DNA of 64,000 nucleotides, from the NCBI RefSeq assembly GCF_006874465.1, contig NZ_VIRL01000003.1:186001-250000 (forward strand), given 5' to 3'. Position numbers and translations under genes: made by a program. How positions within the stretch are numbered: the stretch's first letter is position 1; each line of letters opens with the position of its first letter. The DNA comes from Microbispora bryophytorum. GTDB lineage: Bacteria; Actinomycetota; Actinomycetes; Streptosporangiales; Streptosporangiaceae. The notes below the pieces were generated by a model. It was not told the origin of the DNA. It worked only from the letters and a program-made list of their open reading frames with translations, and made no database searches. Shown in pieces: positions 32,769-41,271 of this stretch.

Positions 32769-34235
32769 CTAGCCGATGCGGTCGGGGCTGATCGTGCTCG
32801 TCACCCGCCAGACGTCCGGTTCGGGGTCGTAGATCTCCCGCTCGCGCTCGTCCTGGCCGCCCGTCCCGGCGCCGCCCGCCGCCGGAGCATAGGGGAGGAA
32901 GGACGAGCCAGCACCGCCCTGGGCGGCCCGGTAGCCGCCCAGGAGGCCGCCGCCCTCCACGGCGGCTCCCGCCCCATAGCCGGTGCGCGCCCCGCCGTAC
33001 ACGCCGATCACGCCGCCCGGCGGCAGCGTGCCGGTCGGCCCGGCGGTGGGCAGGGGGATCCGCGGGTCCGGGTAGCCGGTGAGCGCGTGGGGGGTGGTGC
33101 CCGCGGGGGCCGTGGCGCCGGGCAGGGGGTGGGTGGTCGCCAGCTCCGTCGAGCCGCCGCCGATCACGGCCGGAGCCGTGCCCGATCCGTCGCCGGAGCC
33201 GCCCGGCTGTCCCGTGCCGGGCTGTCCCGCACCCGGTGCGCCGCCCGCTCCGGGGTCGCTCGTGCCGGGGTCGCCCGTGCCGCCGGACCCTTCCGTGCCG
33301 CCGCCCCCGGAGCCGGTGTCACCGCCGCCCGTGCCACCGGAGCCCGAACCGCCGGAGCCCGAGCCACCGGTGCCCGAACCATCCGTGCCGCCGGAGCCGC
33401 CGCCCGACTGGCCGCCTCCGCCGGATCCCGAGCCGCCGGACTCGGACCCGGTCGAGCCCGAGCCGGTCGTGCCGTCGCCGTACGAGCCGCCGTGCCACAC
33501 GCCGTCGGAGGTCGTGGTGGGTGCGCCCGTCCCGCCCACATGGATGCGCGGGGAGTTCGCGAGGTCGATGTGCAGCGGCTCGACGGCGGGAAGTTCGAAG
33601 GCCAGCCCCTCGGCGAAGGCGTTGTTGGCCTCCTGGATCTGCTGGTTGAGCTTGCGGAAGTGGGCCCTCGCCGCCTCGTCCCCGTCGGGGTAGGGCATGG
33701 CGCCGGGAGAGGGGGCGGGCGTGGAGAAGCTCCGGGACGAGGAAGAGGAGGAAAGCGGAGGCGAGGGGTACGGAGAAGGGGTCCCGTTCGTGCCGCCGCC
33801 CGCGCCCTCGTTCGAGCCGCCCGAGCCACTCGGGCCGGCCGGGAAGTTCGTCTTCGCGTCGCTGACCACGTCCGCGTACCAGGACATCGCCGCCCCGCTC
33901 GCGGTCATGGCGTCGCCGAGCGCGCCCGCCGTGGCGTAGAGCGCGCGGAGGGCGGACTGCACCTCCTCGGCGGCGGGACCGCGCCAGACGGCGGCGAGTT
34001 CCTTTGCGGTCCTGCTCAGGGCCGCCTGGATGCCCACCTCGGACGGCCCGCTGCCGCCGACCTTCCCGCCCACCAGGTCGGCGGCGTCGATGAACGCCTG
34101 ACCGGCCCGGCGGACCGTGTCGGGACTCGCGGCGTCCAGCTTCTGCTTGATCTGCTCCCGGGAGAGGTTGTCCGGGTCGAGCCCGTCGACGCTCGTGTAT
34201 ACCTTGATCGGCTCCCAGCCGGCTTCGGCCCCCAT
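32769..34235 (-). CDS. Long T7SS substrate-like protein (WRG domain, Gly-rich, ERER tail)
   Basis: A 488-residue protein. Residues 1-135 form a helical WXG-like domain with the turn AAVWRGPAAEE and a second helix (LRALYATAGALGDAM). Then come a Ser/Pro linker, a short helical stretch (ARAHFRKLNQQIQEANNAFA) and a long Gly/Ser/Thr-rich region (about 260-400). The C-terminus is DEREREIYDPEPDVW followed by SPDRIG. This tail is shared with two other long proteins of the island. No enzyme motif is visible. It is the last gene of the operon that starts with the two WXG100 genes, so it is most likely an exported substrate with a disordered middle. Confidence 0.8.
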   Translation of the reverse strand: MGAEAGWEPIKVYTSVDGLDPDNLSREQIKQKLDAASPDTVRRAGQAFIDAADLVGGKVGGSGPSEVGIQAALSRTAKELAAVWRGPAAEEVQSALRALYATAGALGDAMTASGAAMSWYADVVSDAKTNFPAGPSGSGGSNEGAGGGTNGTPSPYPSPPLSSSSSSRSFSTPAPSPGAMPYPDGDEAARAHFRKLNQQIQEANNAFAEGLAFELPAVEPLHIDLANSPRIHVGGTGAPTTTSDGVWHGGSYGDGTTGSGSTGSESGGSGSGGGGQSGGGSGGTDGSGTGGSGSGGSGSGGTGGGDTGSGGGGTEGSGGTGDPGTSDPGAGGAPGAGQPGTGQPGGSGDGSGTAPAVIGGGSTELATTHPLPGATAPAGTTPHALTGYPDPRIPLPTAGPTGTLPPGGVIGVYGGARTGYGAGAAVEGGGLLGGYRAAQGGAGSSFLPYAPAAGGAGTGGQDEREREIYDPEPDVWRVTSTISPDRIG

Positions 34236-34263
34236 CGCGATCTTTCCCCTTGCCCTCGGCGAC

Positions 34264-34677
34264 TCACGCGCTGCTGCTCGTGTGGCCCTTCTCGTAGTTC
34301 ACGACGGCTTGCTCCACCGCGCTCACCATCGCCTCGATGCGGTCGATCAGCAGCTGATACTTGCCGCCGAGCACCTCGTGGGCCTGCTCGGCGTTCAACC
34401 CGAAATACTTCGCGGCCTCCCACGGGCCGGTCTCCGAGGGGCCGACGTTGGTCAGTCCCTGGACCTCGCCCGCGGTTCCCGGGCCGCTCCAGGTGGCGCT
34501 CATGCTGGCGGGGGCGCGCCCGCGCAGCGTGCCGAGCTCGTCCCGCAGCCCCTTGAGGATCTGCCGGACCCGCGTGTGGTCGATGTACACCTCACCCGGA
34601 CCTGCGCCGAGACCCGGCCAGGTCTCGGGCAGCGGCAGCTTCGGCGGCGGCGACCCGCCGCCGGGATCCTGGCCCAC
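34264..34677 (-). CDS. WXG100-like protein (WSG turn)
   Basis: A 137-residue protein. The GTG start has GGGAGG 6 nt upstream. A first helix (VRQILKGLRDELGTLRGRA) leads to the turn ATWSGPGTAGE, which is a W-x-G motif. A second helix region (AEQAHEVLGGKYQLLIDRIE, AVEQAVVNYEKG) follows. An insert between turn and helix makes it longer than a classic 100-residue ESAT-6 protein. It is placed between two long Gly-rich substrates of the same operon (17 and 28 bp gaps) and probably pairs with one of them. Confidence 0.8.
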   Translation of the reverse strand: MGQDPGGGSPPPKLPLPETWPGLGAGPGEVYIDHTRVRQILKGLRDELGTLRGRAPASMSATWSGPGTAGEVQGLTNVGPSETGPWEAAKYFGLNAEQAHEVLGGKYQLLIDRIEAMVSAVEQAVVNYEKGHTSSSA

Positions 34678-34694
34678 CTCTTGCCTCCCTCGCC

Positions 34695-36152
34695 TTACGC
34701 CCTGTCGATGCGGGGCGACGTGGTCGTCTGGTCGCTGACGAAGAAGTCCTCGTCTTCGAGCAGCCAGGTGGTGCGCTCGCGCTCCTGGCGCTCGCCGCCC
34801 CCGCCCGCCCCGTGCGGGGCCATCGGAACCATGCCGTTGCCCACGCCGGCGCGTGCCGCCGCCCCGCCCACGCCCCCGGCGCCGATGCCCGCGCCGGAAC
34901 CGCCGCCCGCGCCGGAACCGCCGTAGCCTCCACCGCCGTACCCGCCGCCGTATCCCGTGCCGGTGCCCGAGCCGGTGCCGCCGGTCAGGCCGTTGGGGAC
35001 GGCGGTCTGCGGGGTGTGGCCGGAAAGGCTGGTGCCGCCGAGCCCGGCGTCGCCCGGCCGCGTGCCGTTCGCGCCGGCGCCGCCGTTCGTGCCGCCGCCC
35101 GCGCCCGTGCCGCCGAGGCCGCCGTTGGGGTCGCCGCCCGTCCCGTTGCCGTCCAGCCCGTTGCCGTCCAACCCGCCGCCGGCACCGTCCAGTCCGGTCC
35201 CACCGCCGGGGACGCCCGTGCCCGGCCCGTACGGATCGCCGGAGCCGTTCCAGCCCGGGAAACCGCCGTCGCCCAGGCCGGTGGTGCCGGTCGAGCCCGT
35301 GCCGAGATCGCCGAGCGAGGCGGGGTTCTGCCAGTTCCCCATGTCCGTACGGAGCGTCGGGTTCGGAAAGGTCGCCCCGGGACCGGTCACCGGCGTGAAC
35401 GTCGGGGGCGTCATGTCGAACTTCGGCACGTCGGTGTCGAGCGAGGCGGGGAAGAGGGCGTTGGCGGCCTGCGTCGCCTGCGTGAGCTTCTTGAGGTGCT
35501 CCTCGGCCGCCTTCATGTCCTTCTCCTCCTTCGACTCCCCGAAGAGGTTGAGGAAGGGACCGTCGCCGAAGGCCGAGCCGATGGCGCCGGCCAGGCCGCC
35601 GACGATGAACCCGCCCACGCCGCCGATGACCGCGCCGGGGATGGCTCCGACGCCCGCGAAGGGAGAGCCGGCGATGGCGCCGCCGGCCGCGCCGACCGCC
35701 CCCGCCTCCACGGCCGCGTCGTACCAGTCGACGTCGCTCTTCGTGGGCTCGGGGACGTTCTCGCCCCGGAACTGGTTGAGGGAACTGGCGTAGACGTCCA
35801 GCGCGGGCACCACGCCGCGCGCCGAGGGCGACCCCGACTGCCCCGCCGGAGCGGAGGTGTCCACGATCGCGGTCATCACCGCGACCGTGGAGGCCCTGAG
35901 CCGGTGGAGCTGCTCCTTGACCTGCTTGGCGTCCTCACCCGTCGTCCAGTGCTTGTCGAGCGAGTCCAGGTGCCTGTCGAGCGTGGCGACCACGGACTTG
36001 AGCTTGTCGTGCACGCTCTTGAACTCGCCCGAGGCCGCCCTGATGAGCTCGGGGTCGGTCTTCTCGAGCGAGGTGCGCAGCGTCTCCAGCATGACGACGC
36101 CCGGATCGGACGCGTCGATCGCGGCCCTGATCGGCATCTTCCGCTCCGCCAC
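34695..36152 (-). CDS. Long T7SS substrate-like protein with glycine-zipper and ERER tail
   Basis: A 485-residue protein. The N-terminal 110 residues are a helical hairpin with turn DKHWTTGEDAKQV, a variant of W-x-G. Residues about 145-200 are a Gly/Ala zipper (AAGGAIAG, GAVIGGVGGFIVGGLAGAIG) that could insert into a membrane. A Gly/Asn-rich stretch follows (about 280-440), and the C-terminus is QERERTTWLLEDEDFF, then SPRIDRA. The tail is shared with the products ending at 32769 and 38709. No catalytic motif is seen. It is the fourth gene of the minus-strand operon. The zipper plus tail suggests an exported, possibly membrane-active protein (inference). Confidence 0.8.
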   Translation of the reverse strand: MAERKMPIRAAIDASDPGVVMLETLRTSLEKTDPELIRAASGEFKSVHDKLKSVVATLDRHLDSLDKHWTTGEDAKQVKEQLHRLRASTVAVMTAIVDTSAPAGQSGSPSARGVVPALDVYASSLNQFRGENVPEPTKSDVDWYDAAVEAGAVGAAGGAIAGSPFAGVGAIPGAVIGGVGGFIVGGLAGAIGSAFGDGPFLNLFGESKEEKDMKAAEEHLKKLTQATQAANALFPASLDTDVPKFDMTPPTFTPVTGPGATFPNPTLRTDMGNWQNPASLGDLGTGSTGTTGLGDGGFPGWNGSGDPYGPGTGVPGGGTGLDGAGGGLDGNGLDGNGTGGDPNGGLGGTGAGGGTNGGAGANGTRPGDAGLGGTSLSGHTPQTAVPNGLTGGTGSGTGTGYGGGYGGGGYGGSGAGGGSGAGIGAGGVGGAAARAGVGNGMVPMAPHGAGGGGERQERERTTWLLEDEDFFVSDQTTTSPRIDRA

Positions 36153-36180
36153 GGCGCCTCCTCAACCACTCCGCATGCGA

Positions 36181-36543
36181 CTAGACGTCCGCCACACCGA
36201 CATGCCGCACGCCCGCCTGCTCTCCGGCGTCGAGGTTCCTGACCGCCAGTTCCAGGCGTTCGGCGGCGATGCCGAGGGTCGAGGCGATCTCCGCGTAGAC
36301 GGCGGTGACCGCGCTCTCGGCGCCGGTCACGCTGGTGTGGAACCCCATCGCGGCCTCCCAGAAGCCGCCGACGGCATCACGCTGCGTGAGCAGGCGCTTC
36401 ACCGCGCCGCCCTCGTGGAAGGCGACCGGAGTCACCTCGCGTTTGGACGCACCGGGCGCCAGCAGCTCCAGCGCCTCCTCGAAGTCCTTGCGCGCGTTCC
36501 TGAGGGCCGTGCGGCTGACCTCCATGCCACCGTCGCGAGCCAT
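36181..36543 (-). CDS. Small helical T7SS-associated protein
   Basis: A 120-residue protein with no W-x-G but helix-turn-helix spacing similar to EspC/WXG partners: TALRNARKDFEEALELLAPG, then a basic turn, then VTGAESAVTAVYAEIASTLG and AAERLELAVRNLDAGE. The start is ATG in MARDGGMEV; an internal ATG six codons later is possible. It is the third gene of the minus-strand operon, about 80 bp after the WXG100 pair and 28 bp before the zipper protein gene. Confidence 0.75.
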   Translation of the reverse strand: MARDGGMEVSRTALRNARKDFEEALELLAPGASKREVTPVAFHEGGAVKRLLTQRDAVGGFWEAAMGFHTSVTGAESAVTAVYAEIASTLGIAAERLELAVRNLDAGEQAGVRHVGVADV

Positions 36544-36622
36544 GCGTCACACTCCCGTCAACGCCGTGACGGGCACCGGCGTACGAGCGCCGGCGCCTCC
36601 GGCCGTATCGTCGGACGTCCGC

Positions 36623-36925
36623 TCACTTGCCGTCGAACATGGCCGCGTTGATCCGCTCCACGTCCTGCATGTTCATGTTGGTGATGTTGATGTTCTTGGC
36701 CAGCAGAGACACGATGTCCGCCAGGCCCTTGGCCTCCTGCTGCCAGATCCGCCTCGTCTGGTCGTAGGCGTCCTTGGCGCCGCCCTGCCAGATGGCGGTC
36801 TTGGTGTTGAGCTTGTTCTCCAGGTTCTCCAGCTCGGTGACCAACCGGTTGAAGGCGTTCTGGAACTCGGTCTCGCCTGAGTCCAGACCACTGAAGTTGA
36901 CCTTGGTGATGTCGAAGTCCACCAT
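36623..36925 (-). CDS. WXG100 protein (ESAT-6-like)
   Basis: A classic 100-residue WXG100 protein. Helix 1 (ETEFQNAFNRLVTELENLEN) is followed by the turn motif AIWQGGAKDAY and helix 2 (TRRIWQQEAKGLADIVSLLA). GGAG lies upstream of the ATG. It pairs with the WXG100 gene 36 bp upstream, giving the EsxA/EsxB-type heterodimer arrangement recognised by EccC. The low-GC codons of its end (NINITNMNM) stand out from its neighbours. Confidence 0.93.
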   Translation of the reverse strand: MVDFDITKVNFSGLDSGETEFQNAFNRLVTELENLENKLNTKTAIWQGGAKDAYDQTRRIWQQEAKGLADIVSLLAKNINITNMNMQDVERINAAMFDGK

Positions 36926-36961
36926 CGCGCTCTCCGTCCGTTCCTGGTGGTCGTCTCGGGC

Positions 36962-37312
36962 TCAGCGGCTGTACGAGGCGGGCGGGGCCTGGTTGATGAG
37001 CGCCTCGATCTTGTTGATCTCGGTGGTCGCCTGCGCGTTGAACTCGGCGTAGTTCTTGTTGTTCGCCCGGATGCTCTCCGCGAGGGTCTGCAGGCTGCCC
37101 AGGATGACGTCCATGCGCTCGTGCCACAGCAGGTGCACCTTGTCGAACGCGTGGTGCGACTCGCCCTGCCAGTGGGTCCTGAGGTTCTCGCCGGCACTGT
37201 CCAGGTAACGCTGGATGCCGCGGATGTTCTCGGCCGCGTCGCCGATCCAGGTGATCGCCTCGTCCAGGTCGTGCCGGCTGACTTGAGCCTGGCTTGCGCC
37301 AGAGTGCGACAT
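36962..37312 (-). CDS. WXG100 protein (EsxB-like partner)
   Basis: A 116-residue protein. ATG 37312 has GGAGG 5 nt upstream. Helix 1 (DLDEAITWIGDAAENIRG), the turn motif THWQGESHHAF and helix 2 (LLWHERMDVILGSLQTLAES) give the standard fold, with a C-terminal extension containing NYAEFNAQATTEINKIEAL. EccC proteins read the C-terminal helix of one partner in the pair as the export signal; this longer member is the better candidate. It is the first gene of the minus-strand substrate operon and is divergent from the plus-strand operon. Confidence 0.93.
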   Translation of the reverse strand: MSHSGASQAQVSRHDLDEAITWIGDAAENIRGIQRYLDSAGENLRTHWQGESHHAFDKVHLLWHERMDVILGSLQTLAESIRANNKNYAEFNAQATTEINKIEALINQAPPASYSR

Positions 37313-37551
37313 GGCCACCTCCACTGATCCTGTCAATTACCCCCGACCAGGCGGGTCGGGTGATGACCCAAAAGTCACAGTAATGGATCAGCAGGGGACT
37401 TGCCGGGGCTGTCCGAGATTAAGATTTTGTCACGTCTATTGCGCTTTTGTCAGGCGGCCGGTTAGGAGCTTTGTGCGATTTGCGAGCTTTGTGGTGACTC
37501 GGCCGTAAGTAGTTGAAAACGCAATCTGCCGGCAATCGGCTGGAGGGTGTT
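37313..37551. promoter_or_regulatory. Divergent control region of the two substrate operons, with paired direct repeats
   Basis: A 239 bp gap, clearly more AT-rich than its surroundings. TTTTGTCA occurs at 37425-37432 and 37445-37452 (20 bp apart), and GAGCTTTGTG at 37466-37475 and 37484-37493 (18 bp apart). Repeats spaced about two helical turns are typical of a regulator binding one face of DNA. They lie nearer the plus-strand start. The two genes divergently transcribed from here are an EsxB-like gene and a long substrate gene. Confidence 0.55.
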
Positions 37552-38709
37552 GTGACCGATACGAGCGGCGGCGGGAATCCTTTCGCCGGCCTGGCGAACA
37601 CGATGAACACGGGCGGCGCGGTGGACCCCCGCCTGACGGACCCCGAGTTCAAGATGGACTACCCCGAGGTCACGAAGTTCGGCAACGACGTGGCCGGCCG
37701 GGGACAGGTCCTGGCGGACACGAGCGACCGGATCAAGAAGATCCACCTTCCGATGCTGACCTTCGGCGTGATCGGCGGCAGCCTGAACGGCGTGCACAGC
37801 CAGGTGCGGAACACGACGGCCGATGCCGTGGCGAAGGGCAAGGAGGTCCTGGAGTCCTGGAAGGCGGCCGTCGACCAGGCGGTGAAGAACGCCAAGGAAG
37901 CCGAGAAGCAGAGCTCCGGCGACACCGGGAAGGGCGGTCAGCACGGCCTGCCGGGTGGCCCGAAGGTCCCCGGGTTCGACCCCAAGAAGCTGGGACTCGG
38001 CGGAGACGGGTTGCCCAAGACCGGCCCCGGTTCCGGCCTCGGGAACGACCTCACGCTTCCGAAGGACAAACTGGGCACCGACATCGACGACAGCCTGTCG
38101 CACCCGGACCTGCCCGACGGGAGCACGCTGCCCGGCCCCGGCGGGAACGGCGACGGCCTGCCCGGCCCCGGTGACGTGAACGGCGACGGCCTCGGCGGCA
38201 GCGGGCTCGACGACCCGAACGGCGGCGGCCTCGGTCAGGACGGCCTCGGCCGTACGGGCCTGGACGGGCTCGGCCAGAACAATGTGAATCCGCTGGAGAC
38301 GCCCAAACTGCCGGGCGACACCGCCCTGTCGTCGTACACCCCGAACCCGTTGTCCCTGCCGACGCCGCCGCCGGTCCCCGACCTCGGCACGACCGGCTAC
38401 GGGCCGGGCGACCACTCCGTGAACCGGCCGGGGAGCGGTGGCTACGGCTCGGGCGCCTACGGCTCGGGCGGAAACGGCTCCGGCGCGTACGGCTCGGGCG
38501 GGGGCCCGGGCGCCGCCGGTCGTGCCGGCGGCGGCGGCGGGGCGGGGGGGATACCCGCCATGCCGTACGCCCCGATGGGCGCGGGCGCGGGCAGCGGCGA
38601 CCAGGACAAGGAGCGTGAGCGGGGCGCCGCGGTGCCGGAGGACGAGAGCACCTGGTTCGGCGACGAGGACGTGGCGCCTGCCGTCCTCGGGATGCAGGAG
38701 GACGTCTAA
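37552..38709 (+). CDS. Long T7SS substrate-like protein (ERER tail), plus-strand operon
   Basis: About 385 residues from GTG 37552, with GGAGGG 4 nt upstream; the upstream ATG frame lacks a ribosome-binding site. The N-terminal 110 residues are helical (VTKFGNDVAGRGQVLADTSD, EVLESWKAAVDQAVKNAKEA). A Gly/Asp/Leu-rich middle with DGLGGSGLDDPNGGGLGQDG-type repeats and a Pro/Gly/Tyr segment follow. The end is DQDKERERGAAVPEDESTWF, then EDVAPAVLG. This tail matches those of the two long minus-strand substrates. There is no W-x-G; the turn is LTFGVIGGSLNG. It is the first gene of the plus-strand operon, mirroring the opposite operon. Confidence 0.8.
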   Translation: MTDTSGGGNPFAGLANTMNTGGAVDPRLTDPEFKMDYPEVTKFGNDVAGRGQVLADTSDRIKKIHLPMLTFGVIGGSLNGVHSQVRNTTADAVAKGKEVLESWKAAVDQAVKNAKEAEKQSSGDTGKGGQHGLPGGPKVPGFDPKKLGLGGDGLPKTGPGSGLGNDLTLPKDKLGTDIDDSLSHPDLPDGSTLPGPGGNGDGLPGPGDVNGDGLGGSGLDDPNGGGLGQDGLGRTGLDGLGQNNVNPLETPKLPGDTALSSYTPNPLSLPTPPPVPDLGTTGYGPGDHSVNRPGSGGYGSGAYGSGGNGSGAYGSGGGPGAAGRAGGGGGAGGIPAMPYAPMGAGAGSGDQDKERERGAAVPEDESTWFGDEDVAPAVLGMQEDV

Positions 38710-38712
38710 GCC

Positions 38713-39498
38713 ATGGTGAGCATCGGGAACGTCGAGATCTGGGACGCGCGGAACAATTTCATCGCCGGCGCCGGCATGGCCGGCATGGCCGCCATCCTGG
38801 AGCCGAGCGCGCTGCCGCTGGCGGGACTGCTGGCCACGATGGTCGCCGACCCCGACGCCATGTCGCGGGGCGCGCGCGAGTGGCGCAACGAGGGAGGCGA
38901 CGGCGGCCAGGCGCCCGTCGACATCGGGGGGCTGCGGGCGGATCTCAAAGGGCAGCTCACCGCGCTCGAGTCGAACGGGCATCTGAAGGGGCGGATGCTG
39001 ACCACGGTCAAGGAGAAGTTCGCCGAGCTGGACAGTCAGCTCGACGGACTGGACCAGGGCATGAAGGGGGTCGGTGCCAGCCTGGACTCCGCGTCCCAGC
39101 TCTACACGGTGGCGAGTGTCATCGCGCTGTCGATGGGCGGGGTGGCGTTGACGCTGGCGAACATCAGCGTCGCGGCCAAGACCAACCCCATCTCCATGGC
39201 CGCCGTGCAGCCCACCGTCACCGGCATCATGGCCACCATGTCGAGGACCGCGCAGAAGGTGTTCGCGGTCCTGGCGAGGTTGAACTGGAAGGTCGCCGCG
39301 ATCTTCACAGGGGTCGCCTACCTCGCCGGCGGCGCCCAGCAGAAGTTCCCCGGCATGCAGGCCGTCACGATGCAGGCGCCCGACTTCACCAAGGCCAAGG
39401 TGGCCTTCGATCCGACCAGCGGAGGCCTCACCGAGCCCCTCCCGGACCCCGGCGACATCGGGAAGACGCCGTCCTTCATGCCGCCGATCGGCATCTGA
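38713..39498 (+). CDS. Membrane-associated T7SS substrate-like protein
   Basis: A 261-residue protein starting 3 bp after the previous stop. An N-terminal Ala/Gly/Met hydrophobic segment (AGMAGMAAILEPSALPLAG) is followed by a helical hairpin (DLKGQLTALESNGHLKGRML, KEKFAELDSQLDGLDQG), two hydrophobic helices (YTVASVIALSMGGVALTLAN and WKVAAIFTGVAYLAGG) and an acidic-proline end. I do not recognise a named family. It resembles EspB/PPE-like helical bundles found in ESX operons. Its stop overlaps the next ATG by one base. Confidence 0.75.
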   Translation: MVSIGNVEIWDARNNFIAGAGMAGMAAILEPSALPLAGLLATMVADPDAMSRGAREWRNEGGDGGQAPVDIGGLRADLKGQLTALESNGHLKGRMLTTVKEKFAELDSQLDGLDQGMKGVGASLDSASQLYTVASVIALSMGGVALTLANISVAAKTNPISMAAVQPTVTGIMATMSRTAQKVFAVLARLNWKVAAIFTGVAYLAGGAQQKFPGMQAVTMQAPDFTKAKVAFDPTSGGLTEPLPDPGDIGKTPSFMPPIGI

Positions 39499-40766
39499 TG
39501 GAGTGGGCGGCCGGCGCGTTCGAGCGGCGGCTCGGGGCGGCGTACGACGCGGGCGATCTCGCGGTCTGCCTGAGCATGCTCAGGGACACCGAGCTGGCGC
39601 TGCCCATGCCGCCGGACGGCGACGCCGCCTGGCCGACGATCACCGCGCCCGACCGGGTGTGGCTGCCCGCCTACACCTCCTTCGAGGCCATGACGGCGGC
39701 CACGGGCCTGTCCCGCGCCCGGATCACCTCGCTGGCCGAGCTGGCCGCCGGCTGGCCCGACCCGCACTGGGGCCTCGCCGTCAACCCGGGCCTGCCGGTG
39801 CGCTTCCTGCTCGAACCGGGGACCGTCGCCAGGCTGGCGGTCCCCACACTCGCGCAGGACCGCATGGCGGAGCCCGAGCCCGCCCTGCCCGTCGTGCAGA
39901 AGCCGCTGACGCCGGAGGAGGTGCACGGCTACCTCGGCGACGGGGAGTCGCGCGTCTCCGGCTACTGTCACCACGCGCTCGACGTGGCGCACGTGGCGAC
40001 GCCCGCCGTGCTCGCCGACGCCCTCGGCCGGGGCGCCGACGACGGCCTGCTCAGCGGCGACGGCTCACTGTTCCTGCTGCGGTGGCGCACGGTCGGGCTC
40101 AACCTCTACCGCACGCCGTACGGCGGGACCGACGAGGCGGGCATGGAGGCGGTGGCGGGCTGGGTCGTCGAGGAGCCGCCGTTCGCCGGCATGGGCCTCG
40201 CGCCGAATGTGGACTTCCTGGTCCGCGAATACAAGGTGGACGCCGTACGGCTGCCGCACGGCTCGGAGGTCGTCGAGCTGACCGCGGCCGGCACCGAGGT
40301 CGTGCGCGCGGTTCACGACGGCGACCTCGGCCGCTGGGGGCCCGGAGAGCCGGCCGCCGCCTCCCTGAGCTCCTACCGCGCGCGCTGGCGGGGGGCCGAC
40401 TTCCCGGCGAGTCCGGATCCGGGACACGACGGGCTGCTGATCCGGCTGCTAGGCGACGGGCCGGCCGACGGGTTCGAGGAGCGCGCTCCGGGCCGCTTCG
40501 TGCGGCCCGTGCCCGCCGGGGAGTGCGAGGCCGTCTTCCACGTCACGCGGGTGTGCGAGTGGCGCGGCGCACCCTGTCTCGTACGGGACGAGCGCGAAGG
40601 CGAGCTGCTGCTCGAATACACCGGCGGGCGGCTGCCGGTGGCACGGGCGCTCGGCCTGGAGCGGATCGAGCGGGGCGTCCACCGGCGCTGGGTGGCCCGC
40701 GCCGAGGCGAGCGGGTTACACGAGCACGCCGAGCCCCTCGACCTGGGGCTCCACGAACCAGCCTGA
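39498..40766 (+). CDS. SseB-domain protein of the T7SS island
   Basis: A 422-residue protein. ATG 39498 overlaps the previous stop (TGATG). Residues about 5-115 match the SseB N-terminal domain: a short helix (FERRLGAAYDAGDLAVCLSM), an early strand (VWLPAYTSFEAMTAATG), then VNPGLPVRFLLEPGTV. The rest has two less familiar alpha/beta parts, including RWRTVGLNLYRTPYG and CEAVFHVTRVCEWRGAPC. It has no signal peptide or membrane helix, so it is probably cytoplasmic. SseB-type domains recur beside actinobacterial ESX genes, perhaps as chaperone-like partners. One TTA codon (bases 40716-40718) may make it bldA-dependent. Confidence 0.75.
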   Translation: MEWAAGAFERRLGAAYDAGDLAVCLSMLRDTELALPMPPDGDAAWPTITAPDRVWLPAYTSFEAMTAATGLSRARITSLAELAAGWPDPHWGLAVNPGLPVRFLLEPGTVARLAVPTLAQDRMAEPEPALPVVQKPLTPEEVHGYLGDGESRVSGYCHHALDVAHVATPAVLADALGRGADDGLLSGDGSLFLLRWRTVGLNLYRTPYGGTDEAGMEAVAGWVVEEPPFAGMGLAPNVDFLVREYKVDAVRLPHGSEVVELTAAGTEVVRAVHDGDLGRWGPGEPAAASLSSYRARWRGADFPASPDPGHDGLLIRLLGDGPADGFEERAPGRFVRPVPAGECEAVFHVTRVCEWRGAPCLVRDEREGELLLEYTGGRLPVARALGLERIERGVHRRWVARAEASGLHEHAEPLDLGLHEPA

Positions 40767-40801
40767 TTCCGGGACCATTCGGATCGAAGGAGCGGACGCA
40801 G

Positions 40802-41137
40802 ATGAGCGAGACCGATCCGCACATTCATGTCGAGCAGAAGGTGATGCAGGCCGGAGCCGACTACCGCAATCTGATCGCCTCGTCGTTGGGGCACGCACCC
40901 GATGCGCCGGATGTCGTCACCGTTGGTTGCGGGCTCCCGGTGCCCTATGCGATGACCTCGACCCGCCCGGAAAGCGTCACCTGCCTCGCATGCCGGGAAC
41001 ACGCTCACCGGGAGTACCTGCGCTACGCCGAGCAGGTGGAGCGTCTGAGCCGGATGCCCGGCGCGCCCGTCACCGGCGACCAGGCCGCCAGGGCCGCGCG
41101 ATGGGCCCGGGACTTCGCGAAGAGGTTCTCCGGCTAG
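40802..41137 (+). CDS. Small protein with Cys pair, unknown function
   Basis: A 111-residue protein. ATG 40802 has AAGGAG 9 nt upstream. It starts with a charged segment (DPHIHVEQKVMQAGADYRNL), then VGCGLPVPYAMTSTRPES, then TCLACREHAHREYLRYAEQV. The single Cys, the CxxC and the nearby His residues could bind zinc. The C-terminus is basic and helical (AARAARWARDFAKRFSG). The family is not recognised. Its place between the SseB-like gene and the YbaB-like gene suggests a small adaptor or metal-binding accessory of the island. Confidence 0.75.
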   Translation: MSETDPHIHVEQKVMQAGADYRNLIASSLGHAPDAPDVVTVGCGLPVPYAMTSTRPESVTCLACREHAHREYLRYAEQVERLSRMPGAPVTGDQAARAARWARDFAKRFSG

Positions 41138-41271
41138 AACGGTGCCCTGCGTGTCCGATCGGTGTCTTCGCCGCCTCTGCCGACATCACTAGCCGAATGT
41201 CAAAGCGAGGTGTGATAATCCCGCATATTGGACATAGATCATCATCGAGGTGAACGCGGTCGATCGGGGTG

